Source: Ectobacillus antri | Lineage (GTDB): Bacteria > Bacillota > Bacilli > Bacillales > Bacillaceae_G | Assembly: GCF_003852715.1 (NCBI RefSeq) | Contig: NZ_RIAV01000007.1 | Coordinates: 62,001 to 126,000, forward strand | DNA: 64,000 nt | Direction of reading: 5' to 3' | Part shown: piece by piece, positions 28,381 to 37,729 of the stretch | Numbering within the stretch: position 1 is the stretch's first letter | How the letters are laid out: every line of letters begins with the position of its first letter | Position numbers and translations under genes: made by a program | Notes under the pieces: model-generated | What the model was told of the DNA's origin: nothing | The model's database searches: none | The model's input: only the letters and a program-made list of their open reading frames with translations

Positions 28381-30888
28381 TTATTTTAATGCGCCGTGAC
28401 AATTTTTATACTTTTTGCCACTGCCGCACGGACACGCTTCATTGCGACCTGTGTCATCTTGATTTACCTTCGGCTGACGTTTAACTTCTTCGCCGCTACC
28501 CGGATGAATTGCTTGTCCCTTTGCAACCTCTTCACGCTGCAGATTGCTTTCGATTTGTGCTTTCATGATATAGCGAGAAATTTCTTCTTCAATAGAAGCA
28601 ATCATCGCTTCAAACATCGCAAAGCCTTCCATTTGATACTCACGCAATGGATCGATTTGACCATATGCACGCAAATGAATGCCCTCGCGCAAATGATCCA
28701 TCGCATCGATATGCTCCATCCATTTAGAGTCTACCACACGTAGTACAACTACCTTCTCAAATTCGCGCAATTGCTCGGACGGTAACATCTCTTCTTTTGC
28801 ATCATAATGTTGCTTCACTTTACTTACAATTACATCTACCATCTCTTCTGGTGCCAAACGGCGAAGCTCTTCCTCCGTCACATCACCAGGTTCTAAAACA
28901 GATGCCTCCAAGTACTCAATTAGACCCTTGATGTTCCAGTCTTCATCCAATTCCTGTGTGGTGTGTGCCGTAATCGCACGCTCCACTGTACTATGAATCA
29001 TACCTTCAATAATACCGCGCAGATTCTCAGATTCCAATACCTCTTGACGCTGCTTATAAATCACTTCACGTTGTTGGCGAAGTACATCGTCATATTGTAA
29101 AAGCTGTTTACGCGCATCGTAGTTATTACCCTCTACACGTTTTTGAGCAGACTCAACCGCACGAGAAACCATTTTGCTTTCAATCGGTTGTGAATCATCC
29201 ATACCGAGGCGATCCATCATGGCACGCATATTGTCAGAACCAAAGCGACGCATGAGCTCATCTTCCATAGACAAGTAGAATTGCGTCACACCTGGATCAC
29301 CTTGGCGACCAGAACGACCGCGGAGCTGGTTATCAATACGTCTGCTTTCATGACGCTCTGTACCAATAACGGCTAGGCCGCCAACTTCCTTTACACCTTC
29401 ACCAAGCTTGATATCCGTACCGCGACCTGCCATGTTTGTTGCAATCGTTACAGCACCTTTTTGACCGGCACCTAAGATAATATCTGCTTCACGGGCATGA
29501 TTTTTCGCGTTCAATACGTTGTGACGAACCCCTTTGCGAAGAAGCATTTTTGAAATCAGCTCAGATGTTTCAATGGCAACCGTACCGACAAGAACAGGCT
29601 GTCCTTTTTTATGACGCTCTACAATATCTTCTACAACAGCGTTAAACTTGCCCTCCATGGACTTAAAGATTAAATCTGGACGGTCGTCACGGGCAACCGG
29701 GCGGTTTGTCGGAATAACAATAACATTCATATTGTAAATGTTACGGAACTCTTCTTCCTCTGTTTTTGCTGTACCTGTCATACCAGACAGTTTTTCATAC
29801 ATACGGAAGTAGTTTTGGAATGTGATTGTCGCAAGCGTCATACTTTCGTTTTGAATTTCTACGCCTTCTTTTGCTTCAATGGCTTGATGTAAGCCTTCGC
29901 TGTAGCGGCGTCCCTTCATTAAACGACCTGTAAATTGGTCAACGATTACAATTTCATTTTCTTGTACCACGTAATCCACGTCACGTACCATTACGACATG
30001 AGCACGAAGCGCTTGATTGATATGATGAAGTAATGTCACGTTTTTCAAGTCAAAGATGTTTTCAACATGAAAGGCTTTTTCTGCTTTATTCATGCCTTCC
30101 TCTGTAAGCATTACATTCTTTGTTTTTTCATCGTACGTGAAGTCCGTTTCAACACGCAGTGTACGCACAAATGCATTCGCAAATAAATATAATTCTGTAG
30201 ATTTTTGGGCTTGTCCAGAAATAATAAGCGGTGTACGTGCTTCATCGACTAGGATAGAGTCTACTTCGTCAATCACCGCATAATGAAGCGGACGTTGTAC
30301 ACGTTGCTCTTTATAAAGCACCATATTATCACGCAAGTAGTCAAAACCAAGCTCATTGTTTGTGCTATACGTAATATCAGCTGCATATGCAGCTTGCTTT
30401 TCTTCGCGTGACATACTGTTTAGGTTTAGGCCCACTGTTAAGCCTAAAAATTCGTGAAGCTTGCCCATTTCACTCGCATCACGCTGCGCTAAGTATTCGT
30501 TGACTGTTACAACGTGAACACCTTTTCCTGTCAACGCATTTAAATATACCGGCATGGTGGAAGTTAAGGTTTTACCTTCCCCTGTTTTCATCTCGGATAT
30601 ATTACCCTCATGCAGAGAAATACCACCCATGATTTGCACCGGATACGGACGCATGCCAAGCACGCGCGTTGCCGCCTCGCGAACAGTCGCAAAAGCCTCC
30701 GGCAATAAACTATCAAGCGTTTCTCCTTTTGCCAAGCGCTCGCGGAATTCAATTGTTTTTCCTCGTAATTGTTCATCGCTTAAACCGGAAAACGTTGGAG
30801 CCAACGCTTCTACTTGATCAACTATTTTCTGCATACGATTAATCTGACGCTGGTTCGTATCAAATACCTTCTTCAAAATACCAATCAT
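28381..30888 (-). CDS. secA: Preprotein translocase ATPase SecA
   Basis: Motor of the Sec pathway that drives preproteins through SecYEG. The 835-residue protein has Walker A MKTGEGKT (100-107), the [19 protein letters not shown] segment of NBD1, the AGRGTDI motif and R-finger region ([13 protein letters not shown]) of NBD2, and a C-terminal zinc site ([15 protein letters not shown]). The linker before the zinc site contains the usual basic residues. prfB follows, as in B. subtilis. Confidence 0.98.
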   Translation of the reverse strand: MIGILKKVFDTNQRQINRMQKIVDQVEALAPTFSGLSDEQLRGKTIEFRERLAKGETLDSLLPEAFATVREAATRVLGMRPYPVQIMGGISLHEGNISEMKTGEGKTLTSTMPVYLNALTGKGVHVVTVNEYLAQRDASEMGKLHEFLGLTVGLNLNSMSREEKQAAYAADITYSTNNELGFDYLRDNMVLYKEQRVQRPLHYAVIDEVDSILVDEARTPLIISGQAQKSTELYLFANAFVRTLRVETDFTYDEKTKNVMLTEEGMNKAEKAFHVENIFDLKNVTLLHHINQALRAHVVMVRDVDYVVQENEIVIVDQFTGRLMKGRRYSEGLHQAIEAKEGVEIQNESMTLATITFQNYFRMYEKLSGMTGTAKTEEEEFRNIYNMNVIVIPTNRPVARDDRPDLIFKSMEGKFNAVVEDIVERHKKGQPVLVGTVAIETSELISKMLLRKGVRHNVLNAKNHAREADIILGAGQKGAVTIATNMAGRGTDIKLGEGVKEVGGLAVIGTERHESRRIDNQLRGRSGRQGDPGVTQFYLSMEDELMRRFGSDNMRAMMDRLGMDDSQPIESKMVSRAVESAQKRVEGNNYDARKQLLQYDDVLRQQREVIYKQRQEVLESENLRGIIEGMIHSTVERAITAHTTQELDEDWNIKGLIEYLEASVLEPGDVTEEELRRLAPEEMVDVIVSKVKQHYDAKEEMLPSEQLREFEKVVVLRVVDSKWMEHIDAMDHLREGIHLRAYGQIDPLREYQMEGFAMFEAMIASIEEEISRYIMKAQIESNLQREEVAKGQAIHPGSGEEVKRQPKVNQDDTGRNEACPCGSGKKYKNCHGALK

Positions 30889-31002
30889 CGGAATACGCTC
30901 CTCTTTGTAGGATATATGACAAATCTATAAGTAAGATGAAAATACCGATTTAAAAAATCTACAGATAATTGTAACACTTGCATAGAAAATATGCCAATAA
31001 GA

Positions 31003-31152
31003 AAAGTGGAAGCGGCTTGTTCAGCTCCATAGGGCTGAGGTTCTCTGACCAAAAAGGCTCTTTCCGGTCAGTTTCTACTATATATCGGCCACTTAAATCA
31101 GTTTTCCGGTCAAAATACAAATATATCGGTCAGTTTACAACTTTTTCGGTCA
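31003..31152. repeat. Dispersed-repeat fragment plus degenerate TCGGYC array
   Basis: 31003-31060 carries GTGGAAGCGGCTTGTTCAG and GGGCTGAGGTTCTCTGACC, matching heads of the long-hairpin repeats at 7309 and 57020. It leads into five TCGGCC/CCGGTCA cores at 31064, 31085, 31106, 31126 and 31146, spaced 20-21 bp: a degenerate relative of the arrays at 21.7 kb and 63.8 kb. Occupies the gap between secA and hpf. Confidence 0.65.
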
Positions 31153-31161
31153 AAACAAAAT

Positions 31162-31195
31162 AATAAGACTGCCGGGAGCCCCCGGCAGTCTTATT
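31162..31195. terminator. Terminator of hpf
   Basis: 15-bp stem AATAAGACTGCCGGG (31162-31176) / CCCGGCAGTCTTATT (31181-31195), followed on the minus strand by TATTTTG. Overlaps the hpf stop codon. Confidence 0.88.
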
Positions 31196-31727
31196 ATTTT
31201 GTTTCAATTAAGCCGTACTTGCCGTCACGGCGTGTGTAGACGACGTTTGTTTCGTTTGTATGTGCGTTTGTGAAAACAAAGAAGTTGTGGCCAAGCATGT
31301 TCATTTGTAGAATTGCTTCTTCAGCGTCCATCGGCTTCAGGTCGAAGCGCTTGGTGCGCACAAGCTCCATTTCATCCTCATCCACTGTCTCTTGTACTGC
31401 GATAGCTGAATCAACTGTCAGCTGCGGAACCTTTGTGCGTAATTTGCGATTTACTTTTGTTTTATGTTTGCGAATTTGACGCTCTAATTTATCTACAACT
31501 AGATCAATGGCCGCATACATGTCATCATGTGTTTCTTCCGCGCGAAGCATTAAGTTGGAAAACGGAATAGTTACTTCTACGCGTTGCTTGTCAGAGTATA
31601 CCTTTAAGTTGACTTTAATTTCCGGGAATGTATCGAAATAGCGATCCAGCTTGCTGAGCTTCTTCTCCACGTACTCCCTCAATGCAGGAGTTACTTCAAT
31701 GTTTTCACCACGAACGTTAAACTTCAT
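31194..31727 (-). CDS. hpf: Long-form ribosome hibernation promoting factor Hpf (YvyD)
   Basis: Binds idle ribosomes and drives formation of 100S dimers in stationary phase and stress. The 177-residue protein has the N-terminal S30AE domain (MKFNVRGENIEVTPALREYV, then basic KHKTKVNRKLR) and the long-form C-terminal dimerisation domain (RTKRFDLKPMDAEEAILQMN, then LGHNFFVFTNAHTNETNVVY). A sigma-H type promoter lies upstream, fitting stationary-phase expression. The start ATG has GAAAGGAGG. Confidence 0.95.
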   Translation of the reverse strand: MKFNVRGENIEVTPALREYVEKKLSKLDRYFDTFPEIKVNLKVYSDKQRVEVTIPFSNLMLRAEETHDDMYAAIDLVVDKLERQIRKHKTKVNRKLRTKVPQLTVDSAIAVQETVDEDEMELVRTKRFDLKPMDAEEAILQMNMLGHNFFVFTNAHTNETNVVYTRRDGKYGLIETK

Positions 31728-31759
31728 AGATGAATTCCTCCTTTCAAGCTATGTACACT

Positions 31760-31789
31760 ATATTCGCTAATAAGGAATGGCTTTCCTTC
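31760..31789 (-). promoter_or_regulatory. Sigma-H promoter of hpf
   Basis: Minus strand GAAGGAAAG, 12-bp spacer, AGCGAATAT. This fits the sigma-H consensus RNAGGAWWW-N11/12-RNNGAATWW with one mismatch. B. subtilis yvyD is known to use sigma-H and sigma-B; no clear sigma-B site is seen here. Confidence 0.65.
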
Positions 31790-31987
31790 TTTTTTTGAAA
31801 AAAGGTTGGAAAAATCGACAAATTTCTTTGCTATCGATTGCCTTCCTTACATTTATATTGTAACCGATAATTATTGCATTAGTCGCACAAACGTATGAAT
31901 AGTTTGTTACAAATGCGTGAAGATGCGCATGCTATGAGTACAAATCATGTCTAGATGAGAGAGAAGAACGCACTAAGGAGAATGTTT

Positions 31988-33193
31988 ATGTTAAAAAAGT
32001 TGATATTCACCTTCCTATGCGGTCTCGTGCTTATCGGGTTGTTTTTTTGGATGGATCACGACGTAAAGGCAGGCAAGCAAACATACGCACAAACGCATCC
32101 ACTCGTCATATCACCGGTTTATACAGGAGACTTGAGGTTATATACAGAAGGACAAACTTTTTATGATGCACTGTTTCATGATATCGAAAAAGCGCACTAT
32201 TCCATTTATATTCATTTTTTTATTATCGGCAACGATCACATCAGCAAATCCTTTCTTGAATTGTTAGAGAAACGTGCCAAACAAGGTATCCATGTCAAAT
32301 TATCAGCAGACTTACTTGGCGCACATAGCATCACACTTGATATGTTAAAGCGCATGCGCCAAAATGGCATTGAGTTTACCTATAGTCGCAAAGTACATTG
32401 GCAGCATCCTTTTTATACATTACACCGGCGTAACCATCGGCGGATTGCCGTAATAGATGGCACAATCTCCTATATTGGCGGATTTAATATCGGTAAAGAG
32501 TATTTAGGTAAAAACAAAAAACTCGGAAAGTGGCGAGACTACCAAATACGTATCGTTGGAACTGGTGCCTTTGAGGCACAACGACAATTTTTAAAAGATT
32601 GGGAAGAAGACACAGATGAGGTAATCAAGCCTGTAGCGACTGCACAGCCGCCCGGTAAGGTCCCCCATCAATACATATACGCTTCTGGCACAGGGCTTGA
32701 GGAGCATATGCTCCAACAAATCCAAGGTGCATCACAATCCATTGTAATTGCCAATCCATACTTTGCACCCTCAAAACGTGTGACTGAAGAACTAAAAAAA
32801 GCACTGCGCCGAGGTGTGCAGGTGAAGATTTTAGTAACGAAAAAAACGGATGCTTGGTTCACACAACCGCCTGCTTATGTTGCACTTCAAACCTTAACAA
32901 AGTACGGTGCGAAAGTGTACGAATATCAAAAGGGCTTTTTCCACGGTAAAGTAATGATTACCGATAATAAAACACTGGAAATTGGCACTTCAAACTGGGA
33001 CCAACGTAGCTTCTTTATCAACGATGAATCAAATTGTATCATCTACGATAAAGACGCAATTGAGATGGTACATATGGCACTCCGGAAAGACTTTGAGGAT
33101 GCGAAAGAAATGAAGCATGCAGATTTTAAAGACTTGCCGCTTTGGGTACGAGTTCTCCGCTATACACCAGAGCGAATCGTATATTATTTATAG
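31988..33193 (+). CDS. Cardiolipin synthase-like phospholipase D family protein
   Basis: A 401-residue membrane protein of the cardiolipin synthase/PLD family (ClsB/YwiE-like), expected to condense two phosphatidylglycerols. There is one N-terminal transmembrane segment (LIFTFLCGLVLIGLFFWM) and two HKD motifs. The second is canonical (HGKVMITD, then GTSNWDQRSF); the first reads HRRIAVID, with Arg in place of the consensus Lys. The ATG at 31988 has AAGGAG 7 bp upstream; the open frame from 31955 has none. Divergent from hpf and convergent with csp. Confidence 0.87.
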   Translation: MLKKLIFTFLCGLVLIGLFFWMDHDVKAGKQTYAQTHPLVISPVYTGDLRLYTEGQTFYDALFHDIEKAHYSIYIHFFIIGNDHISKSFLELLEKRAKQGIHVKLSADLLGAHSITLDMLKRMRQNGIEFTYSRKVHWQHPFYTLHRRNHRRIAVIDGTISYIGGFNIGKEYLGKNKKLGKWRDYQIRIVGTGAFEAQRQFLKDWEEDTDEVIKPVATAQPPGKVPHQYIYASGTGLEEHMLQQIQGASQSIVIANPYFAPSKRVTEELKKALRRGVQVKILVTKKTDAWFTQPPAYVALQTLTKYGAKVYEYQKGFFHGKVMITDNKTLEIGTSNWDQRSFFINDESNCIIYDKDAIEMVHMALRKDFEDAKEMKHADFKDLPLWVRVLRYTPERIVYYL

Positions 33194-33201
33194 ACCTATC
33201 A

Positions 33202-33231
33202 AAAAAACTCCTCGTCTTAGAGGAGTTTTTT
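33202..33231. terminator. Bidirectional terminator between cls-like gene and csp
   Basis: AAAAAACTCCTC-GTCTTA-GAGGAGTTTTTT, symmetrical so it works for both converging genes. Confidence 0.92.
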
Positions 33232-33259
33232 GTCGTTCCTATATAAATATGTAGAGGAA

Positions 33260-33457
33260 TTACAGCTTTGTTACGTTAGCAGCTTGCGGTCCGCGCGCAC
33301 CCTCTACAATCTCGAATTCTACTTCTTGACCTTCTTCTAAAGACTTGTATCCGTCTTGTTGAATTGCGGAAAAGTGAACGAACACGTCGTCTCCTTCTTC
33401 ACGCTCGATGAATCCGAAACCTTTTTCTGCATTAAACCATTTTACTTTTCCTTGCAT
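33260..33457 (-). CDS. Cold-shock protein (CspA/B family)
   Basis: A 65-residue single-strand nucleic acid-binding OB-fold protein, an RNA chaperone. RNP1 is KGFGFIE and RNP2 VFVHFSAI; the N-terminus [16 protein letters not shown] is standard. The frame is open to 33478, but AAGGGA lies 9 bp before the ATG at 33457. The 5' region of about 100 bp before comFC may hold a cold-shock leader; none is resolvable here. Confidence 0.94.
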   Translation of the reverse strand: MQGKVKWFNAEKGFGFIEREEGDDVFVHFSAIQQDGYKSLEEGQEVEFEIVEGARGPQAANVTKL

Positions 33458-33563
33458 GCTTTCCATTCCCTTCAACAATGTACTTATGGTTTTCCCACAT
33501 CTTGAATATACTGGATTTTCCCTCTAGAAGTCAAAGAAGATTTGTCGTGTTTTTACGACAAGT

Positions 33564-34250
33564 CTAACCTCTGCACAGCGTCAACGCCGCCACCTCGACC
33601 GCGCCATACTTACACAAGATAGAAGCTGCCTGCCGCAACGTTACACCCGTTGTATAGATATCATCAATTAACACATATTTCTTGCCGCCGACCACCTCAT
33701 TCGACAAAAAGAAGGGATTTTCTGTGTTCATACGTTCCCATTTACTCTTTTTACTCTGCTTTTCTGTATGTCTACGCGCTAATAGCGGTTGAAACGGTAC
33801 TTGTAAAAGGTCCGCCAATACCTCACTTTGATTAAAACCGCGCTCTTTCAAGCGCTCTGCGCTAAGCGGTATAGGGACCGGTGTATAGTCCCGAAACGAA
33901 TGCCAAAACAACGCCCGTAATTCCGGTCCAAAAGCTGTGGCAATCGCTACATCACCACGAAATTTAAACCGATTCATATGCCTTTTCATTTCATCATTAT
34001 ATATATACAAGGAACGATTACATCGTAGTGGGTCCGCAAGACGACGCCATGTTCTACAATCCTCGCACATGACCTCAGACTCACTCGATGACGTAGCTTG
34101 CATACGCCCACAGCACATACAAAGTACACCTTGTATTCGTTGTAATGTTTGATCGCAATGCGCACACACTGCTTTTGTATATGTTGGAAGCAAAAAAGAA
34201 AACCACGTATCACCAACCTGCAATTCGTCAAAACAAATAAGACAGTTCAT
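33564..34250 (-). CDS. comFC: ComFC, phosphoribosyltransferase-like competence protein
   Basis: Cytosolic late-competence protein needed for natural DNA uptake; works with ComFA. The 228-residue sequence has an N-terminal four-plus-cysteine zinc region (CLICFDEL, CAHCDQ, CMCCGRMQ, CEDCRTW) and a PRTase motif VLIDDIYTTGVT. It overlaps comFA by 4 bp. No comFB lies between comFA and comFC, unlike B. subtilis. Confidence 0.93.
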   Translation of the reverse strand: MNCLICFDELQVGDTWFSFLLPTYTKAVCAHCDQTLQRIQGVLCMCCGRMQATSSSESEVMCEDCRTWRRLADPLRCNRSLYIYNDEMKRHMNRFKFRGDVAIATAFGPELRALFWHSFRDYTPVPIPLSAERLKERGFNQSEVLADLLQVPFQPLLARRHTEKQSKKSKWERMNTENPFFLSNEVVGGKKYVLIDDIYTTGVTLRQAASILCKYGAVEVAALTLCRG

Positions 34251-35581
34251 GAAAGATGATCCTTTCGACGCGCAGCACGGTTCATGGACTGAATATGCCG
34301 GCGGGCCGCTACCATCGCTTTGGTTTTTCCAAAATGAAACAACACAACATCACCAGTTGGAAATGATGCGTTTCGTCCCACGCGCCCCGCAATTTGCACA
34401 AGCGCGCTCTCTGTAAAAATCGGTTCCTCTGCACCAAGTACAGCAACTTGTAAATTAGCAACAGTTACACCGCGCTCCAGTATTGTCGTTGTCACAAGAA
34501 CAGATAGCATTCCTTTCCGAAAGGCAGCTACCTTTTGCTTACGATCAGGATCTTCCGCATGAACACCCTCTGTAGAAGGATAAAATTGTTTCAAACATGC
34601 AACGAGGGGCTGTACATAAGAAACTTTAGATACAAATAAAAAAACAGGACGTTTACTTTCCACATGAGTTCTTATCCAATTTTGCACAGCAGCAGGCAAC
34701 CTTCCCTTCTTTATGTGTGCCTTCCAATTCCCACTCCATACAAACATTGGTAAGGGAAGCGGCTGACGATGGTAGCGCGAGCTAATGATTGTCGCTGAAC
34801 GCTTTCCTTGTTTTATTTCACGCTTCCATAGTTTACTCGGCGTCGCGGTAAGATGAATAAGCGCAGCTTGCTGTTTTCGTGCTTGCTCCGCCGCATAACG
34901 CAAGGTCTTATCTACTGTATAAGGAAAAGCATCGACTTCATCAATAATAAGGATATCAAATGCGCGGTAATAACGAAGAAGCTGATGTGTTGTAGCAATA
35001 ACAAGAGGGACATTACGATGACGATCGGGACTATTGCCATATAAAGCAATAACATCGATATAAGGAAATACTTGTTGTAGGCGGGGGTGCAGTTCAAGAA
35101 CAACATCGGTTCGCGGCGCGGCAATGCATACGCGTTCTCCGCGCTGCAATGCGGTTTCAATACCAGCAAACAGCATCTCTGTTTTACCAGCGCCGCACAC
35201 CGCCCATATAAGATGCTCCTTTTTTTCTATTACAGCGCGCACAATGGCGTCTGATGCTTGTTTTTGTCCTATAGATAAGGTACCGTTCCAAGACAGCGGT
35301 TTATTTTGGATTGGCAACGGCTCAGGATGCATAGAGACCAGTGTTGAGCATGATTGCACACGTCCCATCATGATACACTTGCGACAATAGACGCAAGTAC
35401 CGCAATGCACACAAGGTGTTTGTGCAAATAAATACGGCGTATCATTGCCGCAACGCTTGCACAGATAGCTCTTCCCTTTAGGAATGAGCGCCGGTTCGTA
35501 TCGAACACGTTCATTATTTAAAGGAATATCAACCTCACTTAACAGCAAACGTCTGCCTTGCAATACACAATAGTCTTCCAT
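34247..35581 (-). CDS. comFA: ComFA, DEAD-box ATPase of DNA uptake
   Basis: Helicase-like ATPase thought to pull transforming single strands through the ComEC channel. N-terminal zinc site (CKRCGNDTPYLFAQ, CVHCGTCVYCRKC), Walker A AVCGAGKTEM, DEAD-type motif IIDEVDAFPY, SAT-like LTATPS, and motif VI IAGRVGR. The frame reaches 35620, but GAGGGG precedes the ATG at 35581, giving 444 residues. Regulation is expected from ComK; no clean pair of AT-boxes is visible in the 200 bp upstream. Confidence 0.94.
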   Translation of the reverse strand: MEDYCVLQGRRLLLSEVDIPLNNERVRYEPALIPKGKSYLCKRCGNDTPYLFAQTPCVHCGTCVYCRKCIMMGRVQSCSTLVSMHPEPLPIQNKPLSWNGTLSIGQKQASDAIVRAVIEKKEHLIWAVCGAGKTEMLFAGIETALQRGERVCIAAPRTDVVLELHPRLQQVFPYIDVIALYGNSPDRHRNVPLVIATTHQLLRYYRAFDILIIDEVDAFPYTVDKTLRYAAEQARKQQAALIHLTATPSKLWKREIKQGKRSATIISSRYHRQPLPLPMFVWSGNWKAHIKKGRLPAAVQNWIRTHVESKRPVFLFVSKVSYVQPLVACLKQFYPSTEGVHAEDPDRKQKVAAFRKGMLSVLVTTTILERGVTVANLQVAVLGAEEPIFTESALVQIAGRVGRNASFPTGDVVLFHFGKTKAMVAARRHIQSMNRAARRKDHLS

Positions 35582-35716
35582 ACTTCCCCTCTTTTCTTTT
35601 ATTGTAGACTCTAGGGTCACCGTTGATTGTTGCAGGCCGTCAGGCTACCTACTTCAATCAACATCAAGCTGTAACACAGTCTTATTGTAAAAGGGAGAGA
35701 AGAAAGAAACAAATAT

Positions 35717-35758
35717 AAAAAAGCCGATAACTCGCTCAAGAAAAAGCAAGTTACCGAC
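35717..35758 (-). terminator. Terminator of the CwlO-like gene
   Basis: Minus strand GTCGGTAACTTGC / GCGAGTTATCGGC, a 13-bp stem with wobble pairs, followed by TTTTTT. Confidence 0.85.
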
Positions 35759-35787
35759 TTTGGTTTTGTTAGTTGTTGATAATCATT

Positions 35788-36930
35788 TTACAGTCTTCCA
35801 TATCCTGCGAAATGTTTTTGGTTATAAGAACTGCTTAAGCTAGAGTAAGCAATTCCTCTGTCACTCGCATGAATCATTTGTCCATTTCCAACGTAAATAC
35901 CAATATGGGAAATGCCTGGCTTGTACGTGTTAGCAAAGAATACCAAATCCCCTGGTTGTGGCGTGCTAATCTTAGTTGCTGAAGCATAATAGCCTGCCGC
36001 TGTTTTACGACCGCCACCGTAAATATAAGAGATAAACCCACTGCAGTCAAAACCGCGCGGAGAGGCACCTCCAAATACGTAAGGAACACCTAAATATTGC
36101 TGCGCTTTCGCTACTACACCACCTGCTGGTGCCGGTGCTGCGATACTAGGTTTTGTTGGTGCTGGTACAGCCGGTGCTGGTTTTGTATCTTCTGTATTGT
36201 CAGAGCGTTGCAGGTTAAGAGAAAGACGTTGGAAATCACGTTCTTCCGCTTTTGTTAGCTCACGGTTTTCAGCCGCAATTGTTGCAACGATTGCTTGTAA
36301 TTTATCATTTAGCTCATTCCAAATTGCTTGTTTAGCTTGACGATCTGCCGCAAGTTGCTGCTGTGTTTTTTGAAGCTCTTCCATGAATGCGCGGAGCTGT
36401 TGCTCTTTTTGAAGGATTAACTCACGATCCTTTTCAACTTGCGCTTTATCCTTTTCTTGTGCTTCTAGGATACTTTTATCAGATTGTAACAAAAGATTAA
36501 TAGAGTTCATGCGATCTAATAAATCGGCAAAGCTTTTCGCATTGATAACGACTTCTGTTACAATATTTGTTGTTGGTTGTGTTTGCAATGATACCAAACG
36601 CTTTTTTATAACTTCTCCGCGCTGTTCGATTTTCTTTTGTAACGCGTCGATTGCAATTGTTTTCTCACGAATTAATTTCTGTGTTTCAGAAATATCCGTT
36701 TCTGTTTGCTTTAGCTTTGTTTCATTATCAGCAATCGTTTTCTCAAGCGCTTTGATTTCGTTTAAACGCTCATCCATTTGCTTCATGATATCTTTACGTT
36801 CTTGCTCTTTTGTATGTATATTAGCCTGAATGGTTTGTTTGTTACGTTCTGCGTTTACTTGAGGTGCTACTGTTGAAAACATAATAAGACCCGTAGCAAT
36901 TACGGTTGTAACCATTTTCAATTGTTTCAT
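35788..36930 (-). CDS. CwlO-like D,L-endopeptidase (coiled coil + NlpC/P60)
   Basis: Secreted peptidoglycan endopeptidase cutting between D-Glu and the diamino acid during lateral wall growth. Signal peptide (MVTTVIATGLIMFSTVAPQV, cleavage near VNA), a long coiled coil (about 30-250), a Pro/Ala linker and a C-terminal NlpC/P60 domain with Cys (GFDCSGFI), His (ISHIGIYVGNG) and a third polar residue (IHASD). The layout matches B. subtilis CwlO, which requires FtsEX; ftsEX lies at 24579-25265. The ATG at 36930 has GGGGG 8 bp upstream (380 residues). Confidence 0.92.
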   Translation of the reverse strand: MKQLKMVTTVIATGLIMFSTVAPQVNAERNKQTIQANIHTKEQERKDIMKQMDERLNEIKALEKTIADNETKLKQTETDISETQKLIREKTIAIDALQKKIEQRGEVIKKRLVSLQTQPTTNIVTEVVINAKSFADLLDRMNSINLLLQSDKSILEAQEKDKAQVEKDRELILQKEQQLRAFMEELQKTQQQLAADRQAKQAIWNELNDKLQAIVATIAAENRELTKAEERDFQRLSLNLQRSDNTEDTKPAPAVPAPTKPSIAAPAPAGGVVAKAQQYLGVPYVFGGASPRGFDCSGFISYIYGGGRKTAAGYYASATKISTPQPGDLVFFANTYKPGISHIGIYVGNGQMIHASDRGIAYSSLSSSYNQKHFAGYGRL

Positions 36931-37220
36931 TTTCTTTTCCCCCACACCTTCTTTTTCCTTTCTCTTTTATACCACAATTTTCTTACATTTTCGCCTTTGT
37001 TACATACTTGTAAAAAAATCGTAATACAAACTATGTATTTTCGTGGTGGAATACGTCTTAAATTGCATTTTTTTGTAATATTTATATAGATAATACGTAC
37101 TGTTTCGACAAATGTAGGCAGTTATAGGGTGCTTCTTTGTTACATTTCGTCCTATTACTTAAACGTCCCCACGACTACATTTTGTCTTCAAACGCCCTAG
37201 CTATCTTCTGTAACAACTAC
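36931..37220. other. AT-rich upstream region of the CwlO-like gene
   Basis: Contains several TGTAA/TTACA elements resembling WalR half-sites, but none in the exact two-hexamer, 5-bp spacing. No other feature seen. Confidence 0.3.
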
Positions 37221-37250
37221 AAAAAAACCTCGTGCCTGTGGCACAAGGTT
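37221..37250 (-). terminator. Terminator of hxlR-type regulator
   Basis: Minus strand AACCTTGTGCC-ACA-GGCACGAGGTT followed by TTTTT. Confidence 0.88.
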
Positions 37251-37266
37251 TCATCTATTATGCGCG

Positions 37267-37578
37267 CTACACCCAGCGCTCCGCCCATTTTTGTACTTCC
37301 CTCATTACACTTTCAAGCGCTCTTCCCTTAGCAGTTAGCGTATACTCAATGCGAACCGGCACCTCAGGGTATACAGTACGTACCACGATACCTTCACTTT
37401 CAAGCTCTTTTAAACGCTCCGAAAGCATCCGGTCACTCATATTCGGAATAATTTCCGCGATCTCTCGAAAACGCATCGGCTCACCCAAAAGCGATTGAAT
37501 GATGAGACCTGTCCACTTTTTGCTGAGCAGGGTGAACGCGGACTCAAACTTAGGACATAAAGCAGGATTGTGTTCCAT
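37267..37578 (-). CDS. HxlR-family transcription regulator (YodB/CatR-like)
   Basis: A 103-residue winged-helix regulator. The conserved Cys near the N-terminus (ALCPKFESAF, C8) corresponds to the redox/quinone-sensing Cys of B. subtilis YodB and CatR; the HTH is MRFREIAEIIPNMSDRMLSE and the wing VRTVYPEVPVRIEYTL. It may control a quinone/diamide detoxification gene; the nearest obvious candidate, the quinone-reductase-like gene at 48333, is 11 kb away. An inverted repeat upstream could be its own operator. Confidence 0.85.
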   Translation of the reverse strand: MEHNPALCPKFESAFTLLSKKWTGLIIQSLLGEPMRFREIAEIIPNMSDRMLSERLKELESEGIVVRTVYPEVPVRIEYTLTAKGRALESVMREVQKWAERWV

Positions 37579-37610
37579 ATTCTCACCTCCATTTTATTAT
37601 AAAACAGTTT

Positions 37611-37625
37611 CTTACAAAAAGTAAG
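37611..37625 (-). promoter_or_regulatory. Inverted repeat, possible operator of the HxlR regulator
   Basis: CTTAC-N5-GTAAG, 33 bp upstream of the start codon. Position suits autoregulation; binding is inferred only. Confidence 0.4.
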
Positions 37626-37705
37626 TATCTTTCTTTTACAATTATATCCACGATATGTAGACAACAAACATATGCACGGAAAACTCTCTTTTTCATCGCA
37701 TACAA

Positions 37706-37729
37706 AAAGTCCCCTTTACAGGGAACTTA
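37706..37729 (-). terminator. Terminator of degV
   Basis: Minus strand AGTTCCC-TGTAAA-GGGGACT then TTTTG, at the degV stop codon. Confidence 0.75.

Noticed and set aside
35582-35716. ComK boxes upstream of comFA
   Set aside because: No pair of AAAA-N5-TTTT sites in correct spacing could be found by eye.
36946-37060. WalR box in front of the CwlO-like gene
   Set aside because: TGTAAC and TGTAAG occur but 11 bp apart instead of the 5-bp spacing of the known site.
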